Below are positions 1 through 9,934 of a DNA stretch of 64,000 nucleotides, in pieces. The first letter of the stretch is position 1, and each line of letters opens with the position of its first letter. A program made the translations under genes and the position numbers. The notes under the pieces were generated by a model that made no database searches, was not told where the DNA came from, and worked only from the letters and a program-made list of their open reading frames with translations. This DNA is from JACRCT01 sp049841135. Its GTDB lineage: Bacteria; Myxococcota; Myxococcia; Myxococcales; UBA5297. The stretch spans positions 2,480,001-2,544,000 of the forward strand of contig JASGHK010000005.1 of the NCBI GenBank assembly GCA_049841135.1, written 5' to 3'.

Positions 1-104
1 GCCGCTCCCAAGCCGACTCTGGCGGACTACCCGGGGTCGAAGCCAGGGGAGGTCGGACTGCTTCTTCCTCCTATACTGACGGTGAACTGCTCGGAGAGCT
101 GGCA

Positions 105-2161
105 ATGCCCGGACGTCTGCACGCGACGCTTGGAGTCGCCCTTCTCGCCGCCTGCTTCGAGCCGGTGGGTGGTCCAGCACGCGATGCGAGCGGTGACACG
201 CCGAGGCGCGATGCGGGCGCGTGGGACAGTTCGGTGGTTCCGCCCGACGGTGGCGCGGCCGACGCCGGGAAGGACCCTTGGGACTCGGCGGTCGAGGTCG
301 TCGACGACAGTGGAGTGGACGGCGGAGTCGATGGCTGCGTCCCCGAGAGCGACTCGGCGCTGTGCAGCGCGCTGGGGCTCACCTGCGGGCCCGGAAGGGG
401 TATCGATCTCTGCGGCACCGTGCGCGACGTGCACTGTGGTCCCTGCGGTGCCACTCCCCTTTGTGTCCCGGGGACGCCTCCACCGTGCGAGCGCCTCTGC
501 AGCTGGCAGGGCTTCTGCTGGGTCTATCCGCAGCCGTTCGGTGGGACCCTTGGAGGGGATCGACGGCGTCGCGGCGAACGACGTCTGGTTCGTCGGGACC
601 TTCGGCGCGGCCCTCCACTGGAACGGGACGAAGTTGGAGCGAGTCGACAGCGGGACCGGCGCGTTCCTGGAGGCGGTGAAGGCCTTTGGTGCGAACGAGG
701 TCTGGGCGGTCGGGTTTGGCGGGCCGACGCTGGCCTCCGTGGTCAGGTGGGATGGCGCCAGCTGGACTTCCCAAGGACACTCCCAGGGCACCTCTCTCTG
801 GGGGGCGGGCCCCGACGACGTCTGGGTGGACCGCTTCTACCACTGGGATGGCGCTGTGTGGACGACCGACCTGAGCGGTGGTTTGTCTTCATTCACTTCG
901 CTTTGGGGAACTGCGTCCGACGACGTCTGGTTCTTCGAGCTTGGGCGCAGCCTCTTTCACTTCGACGGGGCTGGATGGCGCAAGACCGAGGCGCCCGATG
1001 GTTATGGGCGCTCTGGCGTGAGCGCCATCGCCGGGACGAGCCGAAACGATGTCTGGGCAGGCTCGGGTGACCGGTTCCTGCACTGGGATGGCGCGAGCTG
1101 GCAGGCGGCGCCCAAGCCCAGCAGCCAGCCCCTCACCGCGCTCTTCTCTCGCGGCGAGGATGTCTGGGCGCTCTTCAGCAACGAGGTCTATCGGCGTGGG
1201 GCGTCTGGCTGGGAGCTGGTGCTCACCCTGCCCGACGGCGAGTTCGCGGAGCGGATGTGGACGGATGGGACGGAGTTCTGGTTCGGCCGGCCAGGGCTGC
1301 TCCATTGGGACGGCGCCTCGTTCACCTCGTTCCAGCAGTCCTTCGAAAGCCAGCGTTCTACGAGCTCGCGCACCTGGGGAAGCGCTCGGGCCATGTGGAG
1401 AGTGCTCGGCAACCACGCGGCTCGCTGGAACGGGTCCGAATGGGAGGAGTACGACCTGTCATCGATGGGTGAGTCGTTCTCGTCGGTCGGCGGGTCGGGA
1501 CCGGACGACGTCTGGGCGGTGGGCAGCGGCGGGGCGATCGCTCGCTGGGACGGAGGCTCGATGGTCCAAGGTTGAATCGCCGACGACGAGCGACCTCTAC
1601 ACCGTCTTCGCAACCAGCCCCCTCGACGCGTGGGTCGTTGTAGGGGGCAGCCGCCTCGCGCACTGGGACGGACTCTCGTGGACCCTCGTGCCGGCACCGA
1701 CGCAGAGCCAGGTCCGCTCGCTCTGGGGCGCCTCGTCCGACGACCTCTGGGCCGCTGACGGAGGCAACGGCCTCTTCCGGTTCGACGGCACCAGTTGGAC
1801 GAGCGTCTCGGTCCCGAGCGGTATGCAGCTCACCACTGTGTGGGGGGCTCGGGCTGACGACGTCTGGGCTTTCGGGGGCACCGATGCGTTGCACTGGGAC
1901 GGCGCTGCGTGGGGCCGGGTTCCCTTGCCCCTCGCCTGGCAGCCTTACTTCGCCTGCGGTAGCCAGACCTTGGACTTCGTGATCGCGGGGGACCGAATCC
2001 AAGCCTGGGACGGCGCTGCGTTCACCCCACTCTCTCCGCGGGAGCCCTTCCTCGAGTGGGGAGCGCCGGCGCCGAACGGCTGCGCTATCGATGACGCAGG
2101 AGATTTGTGGCTGTTCCTGCAGGACGGCGCGGTGCTCCAGCGCTCGGGTCGCTGGCGCTGA
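105..2161 (+). CDS. DVW-repeat (propeller-like) lipoprotein, two frameshifts
   Basis: The first codons encode a lipoprotein signal ending in the lipobox LLAAC, followed by an Asp/Ala/Gly-rich linker and a Cys-rich stretch to about residue 145. The rest is tandem units with the core (D)DVW..G....HWDG..W, a repeat common in surface lipoproteins of myxobacteria and probably a beta-propeller. No enzyme motif is visible. The reading frame changes at about 545-556 (after the QPFGG segment, before LEGIDGVAAND) and again at about 1553-1565 (RWDGG to WSKVESP). The repeats continue across both breaks, so this is one gene with two one-base indels, either sequence errors or recent damage. A TATACT hexamer at 72-77 could be a -10 box. 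A paralogue lies at 54134-56137. Confidence 0.8.
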
Positions 2162-2301
2162 GTCAGTCTGAGCATCCCGAAGTGCTGAGCGGGAAAGCGC
2201 CGCTTCCGGCGCGCGATCGAAAAGCGGTAGCGTCGGCTGCGCTCGAACGCGACCTTGCGCGTCGTTGGCTCGGGCGATGGGCCGGACTTGGGGAAGGCAA
2301 C

Positions 2302-3336
2302 TTGCTCGTTCACCGCGGGATAGCGGAATCGTCGGGTCGGCCCGCCCTCCTCTTCGCCCTGCTCTCGCTGCTGAGCAGCGCCGGCTGCGCGCACACGATC
2401 GAGGTCGCGCCGCTCGCCATCCGGGACGAGAGCCCCGTGGTGCGCACCTTCGGGCTGCCGGTGAATGCCGGCGCGGATGTCGTGAGCCAGGGCGAGACCA
2501 CCCTGGACTTCAGGACGACCTACTCGAGCGACTACGCCCTGAGCGCGGATAGCCTGCCCGACAAGGTGCTCTTCGACGGCGAGACCGCGCGGCTGTCGCT
2601 TCACGGCCGGGTGGGCCTCGGCTCGGGAGTGGAGCTGGGGCTGGAGATCCCGTGGCTGGCGCACTCGGGAGGAGTCCTCGACCGCTTCATCCTCGGCTAC
2701 CACCAGCTGTTCGGCTTCGACCAGGGCTCTCGCGACCTGGCCCGGAACAACCAGCTCGACTTCTCCTATCGGCGCGACGGCGTCGAGCGCTTCGGCGTGC
2801 GGCAGGCGGGCGCCGGGCTTGGGGACGTGCAGCTCAGCGCGGGGATCCGGCTGCTCCAGGGCGGGCCGGCGGGCCTGGCGCTCGCGCTGCGAGCCTCCCT
2901 CGAGCTGCCGACCGGCGACCCCCGCAAGCTCATGGGCAGCGGCAGCTTCGACCTCGCGCTGTACCTGTCGGCCTCTGCCCACCTTGCCCTGCCGCTGGGC
3001 CGGGCCGAGGCCTGGGCCAGCCTCGGCGCGCTGGGGATGACCGACGGGGCGCTCCTCCCCGACCTCCAGAACCACGTCGTGGTCTTCGGTGAGTTCGGGC
3101 TCGGCTGGCGAGTCGTTCCCGGGCTGGCGCTCAAGGTCCAGGTCGACGCGCACTCCACCTTCTTCTCCGACACGCGGACCGTCCCGATGGGGATGCCTGT
3201 CGCCCAGTTCATCGGCGGCGTCAGCGTGGCGCTCTGGCGCAACACCTCGCTCGACTTCGGACTCGTCGAGGACCTGACCGTCATGGCCGCGCCCGACGTC
3301 GGGCTCCATGCCGCCCTCCGGTCGTTCTTCGACTGA
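2302..3336 (+). CDS. DUF3187-like outer-membrane beta-barrel lipoprotein
   Basis: The product is about 344 residues. A short signal peptide ends in the lipobox SSAGC, then comes a long domain of alternating amphipathic strands (GLGSGVELGLEIPWL, GAGLGDVQLSAGIRLL, GLALKVQVD) of the DUF3187 type, an outer-membrane barrel family of unknown function. The TTG start was chosen because GGGGAAGG lies about 7 nt upstream and it puts a basic n-region directly before the hydrophobic signal. The open frame itself extends upstream into the previous gene. It follows the DVW-repeat gene after about 140 bp, and a tandem/inverted repeat lies right after its stop. Confidence 0.65.
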   Translation: MLVHRGIAESSGRPALLFALLSLLSSAGCAHTIEVAPLAIRDESPVVRTFGLPVNAGADVVSQGETTLDFRTTYSSDYALSADSLPDKVLFDGETARLSLHGRVGLGSGVELGLEIPWLAHSGGVLDRFILGYHQLFGFDQGSRDLARNNQLDFSYRRDGVERFGVRQAGAGLGDVQLSAGIRLLQGGPAGLALALRASLELPTGDPRKLMGSGSFDLALYLSASAHLALPLGRAEAWASLGALGMTDGALLPDLQNHVVVFGEFGLGWRVVPGLALKVQVDAHSTFFSDTRTVPMGMPVAQFIGGVSVALWRNTSLDFGLVEDLTVMAAPDVGLHAALRSFFD

Positions 3337-3344
3337 GCCAGAGT

Positions 3345-3500
3345 CGGGGCCAGGTTCCGAATCCGAAAAGTCGGTCGGCGTCGGATTCGGATTCGGAACC
3401 TGGCCCCGAGCCGGGTCCCGGCGGCGGATTCGGATTCGGAACCTGGCCCCGAGCCGGGCCCCGGCCGCGGATTCGGATTCGGAACCTGGCCCCGAGCCCG
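3345..3500. repeat. 43-bp tandem repeat (x3) with a leading inverted copy
   Basis: Three direct units start at 3382, 3425 and 3468, an exact 43-bp period. The core is GGATTCGGATTCGGAACC followed by TGGCCCCGAG. The third unit is partial. An inverted copy of the core (CGGGGCCAGGTTCCGAATCCG, given here only by position 3345-3365) precedes them, so the transcript of the upstream gene can fold a strong hairpin between the inverted copy and the first direct unit. It starts 9 nt after a stop codon, so it may act as a terminator or 3' mRNA-end structure. No gene is evident in it. Confidence 0.85.
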
Positions 3501-3725
3501 CCGGCGTGAGCCTCGTCACGCACTCCTACACCGGAATTCCGAATTCTGCGGCTGAGCCATGACAGCCGTGTCACCCCTGTGGTGGCTCTCCATCGGAGAA
3601 AGGCCTGCAAAGAGGCCATGTTGGCGGCTCAGTCCGCTGTGGCACCGCCGCTGCTCTTCTTGGGCCCGGGCAGGGCAAGCAAGACACGGCACTGCCTCCC
3701 ACCCGTCGTCACTGAGGAGAAGACC

Positions 3726-4007
3726 ATGACTCGCATCATCGCCATCGCTCTGACCGCCGTCCTCGCCGCTCTCGCGCTGTCGGCCTGTGGCAAGCCCTGC
3801 GACGCTCACGACGGGACGATCGACGGCTACTGCAACGGCACCACCGCGATGAACTGCCGCCAGGACTGCGCCGACTGCATCGACGTCTGGGTCGAGAAGG
3901 CCTGCGCGACCACCTGCGAAGTGGTGAGCCAGAAGCCCGCCGAGGGCGTGCTGGACAAGCCGGAGCCGGCCATGGGCCAGCCGACGAAGTGGGCGGTCTG
4001 CCAGTAG
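3726..4007 (+). CDS. Small Cys-rich lipoprotein
   Basis: This is a 93-residue product. MTRIIAIALTAVLAALALSAC is a clear lipoprotein signal (lipobox ALSAC). The mature part of about 72 residues has Cys spaced as C..C...C..C..C (YCNG, MNCRQDC, CADC, ACATTC), which suggests several disulfides in a small exported domain. A CTGAGGAGAAG ribosome-binding site sits 5-6 nt before the ATG, which fixes this start over upstream in-frame codons. The function is unknown. It ends 8 bp from the convergent SMI1/KNR4 gene. Confidence 0.75.
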   Translation: MTRIIAIALTAVLAALALSACGKPCDAHDGTIDGYCNGTTAMNCRQDCADCIDVWVEKACATTCEVVSQKPAEGVLDKPEPAMGQPTKWAVCQ

Positions 4008-4014
4008 CGGTGGG

Positions 4015-4959
4015 CTACCAGCGCTTCCACCAAGGCTTCGTCGGTGGTGCTGGCTCCGCGTGCTCGTTGGCTATCGCGGCGATCGCCTCGTTGCCGAGGG
4101 CCTTGCCTCCGTCGGCAACGAGCTTCCACTGCGCGGCGGTGAGCGTCACCGAGCGCAGCACGACCTGCAGCGAGGTCGCGAGCAGCTTCGGGTCGGTGGT
4201 GAACGTGAACAGCACCTGCACCGCCTCGCCGAGCTGCGCAGGGGCTCGCGAAGCGGTGTCCTCGAAGACCTGCTGGCAACAATCCGCGTCCTTGCGTCCG
4301 AGACCTTCGCGCAGCTGGTCGAGGAGCGGCGTCTCTCGCCGGTAGCGCTCCGCCTCTTCGCGTGCCCGCTCCTGCTCCTCGTCCCGCTGCTCGGCCCTCC
4401 GATCCCGCAGAGCGAGGTGGTAGTCGCCGAAATCCTCCTCGACGGCATAGTCGTCGGCGACGACGCGCGATGCGAACTGCCCCCACCACTCGGAGAGCGA
4501 GCCCGCCAGGAGCCGCAGCGGAGGCCAGTCCTTCTCGCAGGCGAAGACGCGCCCGGAGACGGCGTGGACGACGAGGAGGTCCGAGTCGCGTCCAGCGAAG
4601 GGCACCCACCGCTCGCACTCCAGCTCCTGCGCCGTGATGCCCGCCTTCGCCCAGTCCTCCGGCGACTCGCGCAGCGACTCCACGCTCGGCGCCACGGTGG
4701 AGACCTCGCCGAAAGAGAGCGTTGTGTCGAGCAGGTCGCGGAACTCGATGAACCCGTTGAGCTCCTCGCGCTGGCCGTGGTGCAGCGACCAGAGGGCTTT
4801 CAGCTCCTCCGGCAAGGGAAAGCCGAAGCGCTGCTCGGCCTGGGCGAGCACCTCGGGGCTCGCGCCCGGAGCGAGGTTCTCGACGAGCAGCGGGGCGCCG
4901 TGCTGGAGCATCCACTGCTTGATCTGCTCGACCGCCGTCACGATTTCGGAGCTCGCCAT
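4015..4959 (-). CDS. SMI1/KNR4 family protein
   Basis: The product is about 314 residues. The N-terminal 150 residues match the SMI1_KNR4 (SUKH) pattern: E.RFGFPLPEELKALWSLHHGQ, then a Gly/Asp-rich strand region (WVPFAGRDSDLLVVH) and a short DWP..L box. SUKH proteins are often immunity proteins of contact-dependent toxins but also occur as housekeeping adaptors. No toxin gene is adjacent, so immunity is only a possibility. The C-terminal 130 residues start with a highly charged helical stretch (RDRRAEQRDEEQERAREEAERY) and are then mostly helical without a recognised motif. ATG 4959 was chosen over GTG 5016 because the extra N-terminal residues do not look like domain sequence and AAGG lies upstream. 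Confidence 0.75.
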   Translation of the reverse strand: MASSEIVTAVEQIKQWMLQHGAPLLVENLAPGASPEVLAQAEQRFGFPLPEELKALWSLHHGQREELNGFIEFRDLLDTTLSFGEVSTVAPSVESLRESPEDWAKAGITAQELECERWVPFAGRDSDLLVVHAVSGRVFACEKDWPPLRLLAGSLSEWWGQFASRVVADDYAVEEDFGDYHLALRDRRAEQRDEEQERAREEAERYRRETPLLDQLREGLGRKDADCCQQVFEDTASRAPAQLGEAVQVLFTFTTDPKLLATSLQVVLRSVTLTAAQWKLVADGGKALGNEAIAAIANEHAEPAPPTKPWWKRW

Positions 4960-5025
4960 GATGGCCGGGGACCTTAACAAAGAGCGGGTTCTGCACGTGA
5001 CCTCAATCGTGACCACCTAAGCAAG

Positions 5026-5397
5026 ATGGGTTCGGAGGTGAGGTCCGTGGCGGCGATCGACCAAGAAACGGCGCAGGCCTGCCAGAGGTGCGGTGGGCCG
5101 AGCGCGCTCGAGGTGGGCGGAGTGTGGGTCTGCGAGGCGTGCTACTCGCTGGCAGGCTCGTGCTGCCTCGAGTTCGGCGGCGACAATCTCTGGAAGGAGA
5201 GCGGCGAGACGAAGGCGGAGCTCGGAGAGCGGTGCGCCCGCCTGAGAGGCCACACCCGCGGCGTGGAGCGGAATCGTCGGGGATTTCCTGGGCGGCTTGG
5301 GCGATATAGAGGGCATGAACCTGCCCGAGCAGTTCACCCCGCTGTGGTCGCTTCCGTCCGGCGAGCATCCGCCCGCCCGCTGGTTCATCTTCCGTGA
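5026..5397 (+). CDS. Small zinc-ribbon protein, 3' end uncertain
   Basis: The first 60 residues look genuine: CQRCGGPSALEVGGVWVCEAC forms a four-Cys ribbon (CxxC then CxxC), followed by YSLAGSCCLEFGG.NLWKES. Beyond about residue 65 the composition turns Arg-rich and unlike a folded protein, and the frame overruns the next gene by 80 bp. The real gene probably ends near 5245 or 5309 in another frame, so another one-base indel is suspected. The family is not recognised. It lies directly upstream of nudC on the same strand and may be co-transcribed with it. Confidence 0.45.
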   Translation: MGSEVRSVAAIDQETAQACQRCGGPSALEVGGVWVCEACYSLAGSCCLEFGGDNLWKESGETKAELGERCARLRGHTRGVERNRRGFPGRLGRYRGHEPARAVHPAVVASVRRASARPLVHLP

Positions 5398-6194
5398 TCG
5401 AAAGCTCCTCGTGCTCTCGGGGAAGGGGGGCGACGCAGCCGTCCCGGTCGGCGCGGCGCCGCCGTTGCCGGTGCGCTCCTCGCAGCGGTGCTTCGGCTTG
5501 CTCGAAGGTGCGCCCTGCTGGGCCGCCGAGGCCGAGGAGGGCGACGGCGAGCTCCCCGCCGGTGCGACGCTCGAGCCGCTGCGCTCGCTCTTCGACCGGC
5601 TGCCCGACTCGAGCCTGGCGTTGGCGGGGCGGGCCGCGCAGGTGCTCGAGTTCGACCGGACCCATCGATTCTGCGGCGCCTGCGCCAACCCGACCGAGGC
5701 TCGCCGACGCCGGCCGGGCTCGTCGCTGTCCGCGCTGCGAGGCGGTGTTCTACCCGCGGATCGCACCGGCCATGATGGTGCTGATCACGCGGGACGGTCC
5801 GTCGGGAAGAGAGCTGCTCCTGGCGCGCGGCACCCGGTTCTCGATTCCCCTCTACAGCGCGCTGGCCGGCTTCGTCGAGCCCTCGGAGTCGCTGGAGGAA
5901 TGCGTCCACCGCGAGGTGCGCGAGGAGGTGGGCCTTCGGGTCCGGGAGCTGCGCTACTTCGGCAGCCAGTGCTGGCCCTTCCCGCATTCGCTGATGGTGG
6001 CCTTCCTGGCCGAGTGGGACGGCGGGGAGATCGTCTGCGACCCGGGCGAGATCGGAGAGGCGCGCTTCTTCCCGGTGAACGCCCTGCCGCCCATGCTCCC
6101 CCACCGGCTCTCGGTCGCCCGCAAGCTCCTCGAGGCGGCGGTCGCCGAGGCCCGCGGCTCGGGCGAGGGGCCGGCCCTGGCGTGTGGTCGATGA
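5315..6194 (+). CDS. nudC: NADH pyrophosphatase (NudC-type Nudix hydrolase), frameshifted
   Basis: NudC hydrolyses NADH/NAD+ (or NAD caps on RNA) to NMN(H) and AMP. It has an N-terminal domain, then a Zn ribbon with CGAC (about residue 119) and CPRC (about 136), then the Nudix box G(x5)E(x7)REVREEVGL at about 185-207. Next comes SQCWPFPHS at about 217, the NudC-specific SQPWPFP motif with Cys for Pro. The frame shifts by one base at about 5690-5705, between the two halves of the Zn ribbon. Both sides are well conserved, so a sequence error is likely. The stop overlaps the epimerase start as ATGA, which indicates translational coupling. Confidence 0.85.
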
Positions 6195-7225
6195 GGCCCG
6201 TGACTCCCAGCGCATCGGCAGGCGGAGCTTCGGGCGCCAGGACCCTGGTCACCGGCGCCGCGGGGTTCATCGGCTCGCACGTCGCTCGCGAGCTGCTGGC
6301 GCGCGGGCACCAGGTCGTGGCGCTGGACGACCTCTCGGGCGGCTTCCGCAGCAACGTCGACCCGCGGGCCACCTTCGTCGCGGGCTCCATCCAGGACGCG
6401 CCGCTCGTCGACCGGCTCTTCGACGAGCACCGCTTCGACTATGTCTTCCACCTCGCGGCGTACGCGGCCGAGGGCCTGAGCCACTTCATCAAGCGCTTCA
6501 ACTACCAGAGCAACCTCATCGGCAGCGTGAACCTCATCAACGCCGCGGTGAACCACGACGTCCGCTGCTTGGTGTTCACCTCCTCGGTCGCGGTCTACGG
6601 TCACGCGGCGTCGCCAGTGACCGAAGAGCAGCCGCCCGCGCCCGCCGACCCTTACGGGATCGCCAAGGCGGCGGTCGAGCAGGAGCTGCGCATCAGCCGC
6701 GAGGTCTTCGGCCTGCGGCACCTCGTCTTCCGGCCCCACAACGTGTACGGGGAGGGCCAGAACATCGGCGACCGCTACCGGAACGTGGTCGGCATCTTCA
6801 TGAACCAGGTGCTGCGCGGCGAGCCGCTGACCATCTTCGGCGACGGGACGCAGACCCGCGCGTTCAGCCACGTCTCCGACGTGGCGCCGGTCATCGCCGG
6901 GGCGATCGAGCGGCCGGAGGCGTACGACCAGGTCTTCAACATCGGCGCCGATCGCGCGTACAGCGTCAACGAGCTGGGCGAGACGGTCAGCCGCGCGATG
7001 GGCGTGCCTTTCCGGCCGCGGTACCTCCCCGCGCGCTTCGAGGCCACGCACGTGCAGGCGTCGCACGCGAAGGCGCGGGCGGTGCTCGGCTACCAGGATC
7101 GCGTCGAGCTCGAAGAGGGCGTGCGCGCCATGGCCGCCTGGGTCAAGCAGGTCGGCGCTCGCGAGAGCAAGAGCTTCGGCGCGTTGGAGATCGAGCGGAA
7201 CCTGCCGCCGTCCTGGCGCTCTTGA
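6191..7225 (+). CDS. NAD-dependent epimerase/dehydratase (extended SDR)
   Basis: This is a GalE/WbpP-like nucleotide-sugar epimerase of about 344 residues. The Rossmann motif TGAAGFIGSH lies near residues 19-28, HLAAYAAEG in the substrate pocket, FTSSVAVYG with the catalytic Ser/Thr, and YGIAK with the Tyr and Lys at about 154/158. The conserved RPHNVYGEGQN and FGDGTQTRAFSHVSDV segments are typical of UDP-hexose 4-epimerases. The likely reaction is C4 epimerisation of a UDP-sugar for surface polysaccharide, but the substrate cannot be read from sequence. ATG 6191 overlaps the nudC stop by 4 nt. Confidence 0.85.
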   Translation: MRPVTPSASAGGASGARTLVTGAAGFIGSHVARELLARGHQVVALDDLSGGFRSNVDPRATFVAGSIQDAPLVDRLFDEHRFDYVFHLAAYAAEGLSHFIKRFNYQSNLIGSVNLINAAVNHDVRCLVFTSSVAVYGHAASPVTEEQPPAPADPYGIAKAAVEQELRISREVFGLRHLVFRPHNVYGEGQNIGDRYRNVVGIFMNQVLRGEPLTIFGDGTQTRAFSHVSDVAPVIAGAIERPEAYDQVFNIGADRAYSVNELGETVSRAMGVPFRPRYLPARFEATHVQASHAKARAVLGYQDRVELEEGVRAMAAWVKQVGARESKSFGALEIERNLPPSWRS

Positions 7226-7330
7226 ACGCAGCGTGCCGCCACGTGCAGCTCTGAAAGGCAATCCCCGCGACGCGAGGACGTAAGGAGGAGCGCGCGGTCT
7301 CCTCCCAGCCGCGGCGCCGGAAGGAGAGCC

Positions 7331-8264
7331 ATGAAGGCCGCCATCTGCAGAGGCTACGGCCCGCCGGAGGTGCTCTCCGTCGAGGACGTCCCGGCGCCCG
7401 TGCCCGGCTCGGACGAGGTGCTGGTCCGGGTGTGCGCCGCGTCGGTCAACTCGAGCGACGGGTTCATCCGCAGCGGTCTCTCCGGCGCGCCGCTGGCGAT
7501 GCAGATCCCCTTCCGCCTCGTGATGGGCCTGACGCGTCCGCGCCGGAGCATCCTGGGCCTGGTCTTCTCCGGCGAGGTCGTCCAGCGAGGCGCACGGGTG
7601 CGGCGCCTCGAGGTGGGCGAGCGCGTCTGGGCCTTCACCAGGTTCCGGCTCGGCGGCTACGCACAGCTCTGCTGCGCCAGGGAGTCGAGCACCATCGCCC
7701 GGGCGCCGGAGAACGTGAGCCTTGAAGACGCGGCGGCCATCCCCTATGGCGGCCTGCTGGCCCAGCACTTTCTGCGCAGGGGCGCGCTGAAGAGCGGAGA
7801 GCGGCTCCTGGTGTACGGGGCCTCGAGCGCCGTGGGGACCGCGGCGATCCAGCTCGGCAAGAGCCTGGGCGCGCACGTCACCGCCGTCTGCGGCGCGCGG
7901 AACCTCGAGCTCGTGCGGTCCCTCGGCGCCGACGACGTCCTGGACTACACGGCGCGCCAAACGCCGGAGCCGGAGGCGAAATGGGACTTCGTCTTCGACG
8001 CCGTGGGCAAGCGGAAGACCTCGGCGCTGCGGGTCGCGTGCTGGAGGGCGCTGGCGTCGGGCGGGCGCGCTCTGTCGGTCGACGACGGCACGCCCGCGCT
8101 CCCGGCTGCCGATCTGGAGGCGCTGCGTGAGGTCGTCGAGGCCGGCAAGCTCGTTCCGGTCATCGACCGGCGCTACCCGCTGGATCAGAATCGCTCAGGC
8201 GCACCGCTACGTCGAACAGGACCACAAGCGCGGCAACGTCCTGGTCGTCGTCCCCAAGGGGTGA
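7331..8264 (+). CDS. NAD(P)-dependent zinc-less alcohol dehydrogenase / quinone oxidoreductase
   Basis: This is an MDR-superfamily protein. The GroES-like N-terminus is MKAAICRGYGPPEVLSVEDV and the cofactor motif is YGASSAVGTAAIQLGKSLGAHVTAVCG (AxxGxxG type) near residue 160. There is no structural-zinc Cys cluster, so it belongs to the quinone-oxidoreductase branch. The C-terminus IAQAHRY.EQ.HKRGNVLVVV is read only after a one-base shift at about 8187-8190 (CAGAATCGCT), giving a normal stop at 8264. Without the correction the frame runs on past 8650 into nonsense. The start has AAGGAGAGCC 2-9 nt upstream. The 105 bp before it hold no gene. Confidence 0.8.
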
Positions 8265-8313
8265 CGGGCGTCGCGCGGAGCGGCCGCAGGCAGCGCGGCG
8301 TCGAGAGGGCCCG

Positions 8314-9804
8314 TCAGGGCGCCGCGTCGAGCCAGACGGCCACCACCGCGTCGTCCAGGCGCTCCCGGAAGCCCGCTCGCTCCAGGGCTTCGCGAACGCC
8401 CTTCAGCTGGGGTGAGGACGCCGCGAAGCGCGTCTTGTCGATGACGGCGACGAGGGGGCCACGCGTCCTGTCCGGGAGCCAGGTGCTGGCGTTCTGGGCG
8501 GCGACCGCCCAGCCTTTGCGGTCGAGGTACCACAGCGATTTGGGGTCGGCATCCGAGAAGACCACGGCCCGCGCGGTGCGGTCGACGGACCGATCGACCA
8601 GGTCCCTGGCCTTCGCGAAGTGCTGCTCTTCGTCTGGCTCGGTGAACCAGTGGTAGGTGCGGTTGACGCCATACCCGCAGGTGGCTGCGAGAAGAAGCCC
8701 GAGCGCCGCGACGCGTGGTCGCGATCCAGGGATGCGGGCGAGCGCGCTCTCGGCAGCCACAGCCGCCGCGAGCGCGAGCGGAGGCGTGGCCATGACCCCA
8801 TAGCAGTTGTGCCAGGCCGCGCCCCAGCCTCCCAGGAAGAGGAAGACGAGCACGCCGAGCGCTGCGAAGCCGATCCAGCCGGGCATCCTGCGCCGGAGGA
8901 AGGCGAAGGCGATCAGCGCCATAGCGGAGATGAGGGGGAACGCGTAGACGTCGAAGAGCTGGCGCAAGAAGAGCCGCTGGTAGAAGCGCGTGCTCGTCCA
9001 GTCCGCGAGGAGGCTCGACCACGAGGCGCCCAGGTAGAAGTAGGTCAGGCCGTAGGTCTGCTGCAGGTCGCGCGCGTGGAGGTACCAGACCGCCGGCGGA
9101 GCGAGGGCGAGCGGCAGGAAGAGCCAGTAGCGCACGTCGGCCAGCGCCCGAGTCCCTCGGCGCGTCCAGACGAGCCAGACCATGGGAAGGCCGTACACCA
9201 GCGCCGGCAACTTGATGAGCGCGGCCAGGGCCATGGCCAGGGCCGAGGCGAACCACGGAGCCCATCGCGTGGTGCCCTCGGGTGGAAGGGCGAGGTCGAG
9301 CAGGGCGAGGGAGGTCAGCGCCAGGGACATCGACGGCACGTCCGGCTGCGTCGCGCGGCCGTAGAACAGGATGATGGGGGAGAAGGCGAACGCAGCGAGG
9401 GCCAGACCGGCCCCTCCGAAGCTCAGGTGTCGAAACGCCAGCCACGCGAAGCTGGCGATGGAGAGGAGCGCGAACGCGAACGTCACCACTCGCGTCGCGA
9501 CGACCTGGCCGTTTCCCCCGCAGGAGATCGCTGCGCCCCATTGGTTCAACACCGGCAGCTCCATGCCGGTGATGCCGGAGGTGTCGCCGCGGGCGTCGAT
9601 TCGCGGCAGCCAGAGGCTGGCCTCGCCACGGCAGAGGTTGCGGCCCACCATCAGCACGTCGGATTCCCGCCACTCGACGGAAGGCAGGGGGAGGAACGGG
9701 CCGACGTAGGCGGCATAGCCCAGGAGCACGAGCGCGAACGCGGCGAAGGACTTCCGCGGCGGGAGGTTGGTCTTCAGCTGCACGACATGGCTCTCTCGAA
9801 ACAC
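8314..9804 (-). CDS. PMT/GT39-like integral-membrane glycosyltransferase
   Basis: The 496-residue polytopic protein has about 10-11 hydrophobic segments and a soluble C-terminal domain. The first loop carries the acidic motif EWRESDVLMVGRN (DE/DD-type catalytic loop of GT-C enzymes), followed by ILFYGRATQPDVPSMSL, the typical second motif of PMT_2/ArnT-like proteins. Such enzymes transfer a sugar from a polyprenyl-phosphate donor to lipid, protein or glycan on the periplasmic side. Donor and acceptor are unknown. The start used is GTG 9804. It is convergent with the dehydrogenase, separated by about 50 bp. Confidence 0.75.
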   Translation of the reverse strand: MFRESHVVQLKTNLPPRKSFAAFALVLLGYAAYVGPFLPLPSVEWRESDVLMVGRNLCRGEASLWLPRIDARGDTSGITGMELPVLNQWGAAISCGGNGQVVATRVVTFAFALLSIASFAWLAFRHLSFGGAGLALAAFAFSPIILFYGRATQPDVPSMSLALTSLALLDLALPPEGTTRWAPWFASALAMALAALIKLPALVYGLPMVWLVWTRRGTRALADVRYWLFLPLALAPPAVWYLHARDLQQTYGLTYFYLGASWSSLLADWTSTRFYQRLFLRQLFDVYAFPLISAMALIAFAFLRRRMPGWIGFAALGVLVFLFLGGWGAAWHNCYGVMATPPLALAAAVAAESALARIPGSRPRVAALGLLLAATCGYGVNRTYHWFTEPDEEQHFAKARDLVDRSVDRTARAVVFSDADPKSLWYLDRKGWAVAAQNASTWLPDRTRGPLVAVIDKTRFAASSPQLKGVREALERAGFRERLDDAVVAVWLDAAP

Positions 9805-9934
9805 TCGTCGGAAATCAACTGCGGCGTACCCAGCCGGTGAGGTTCTTTACCTCATCCGACCCCATCCGTGGATGACCGAGGCCTGTCGGGCCCTCCCTGT
9901 AGAGTCGTGCTTCGACACCCAGGGAGGGATGGAC

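Noticed and set aside
3345..3500. CRISPR array
   Set aside because: Repeat units abut each other without unique spacers. It is a plain tandem repeat.
9767..9928. N-terminal extension of the small basic ORF
   Set aside because: It overlaps the start of the glycosyltransferase gene on the opposite strand and has no ribosome-binding site.
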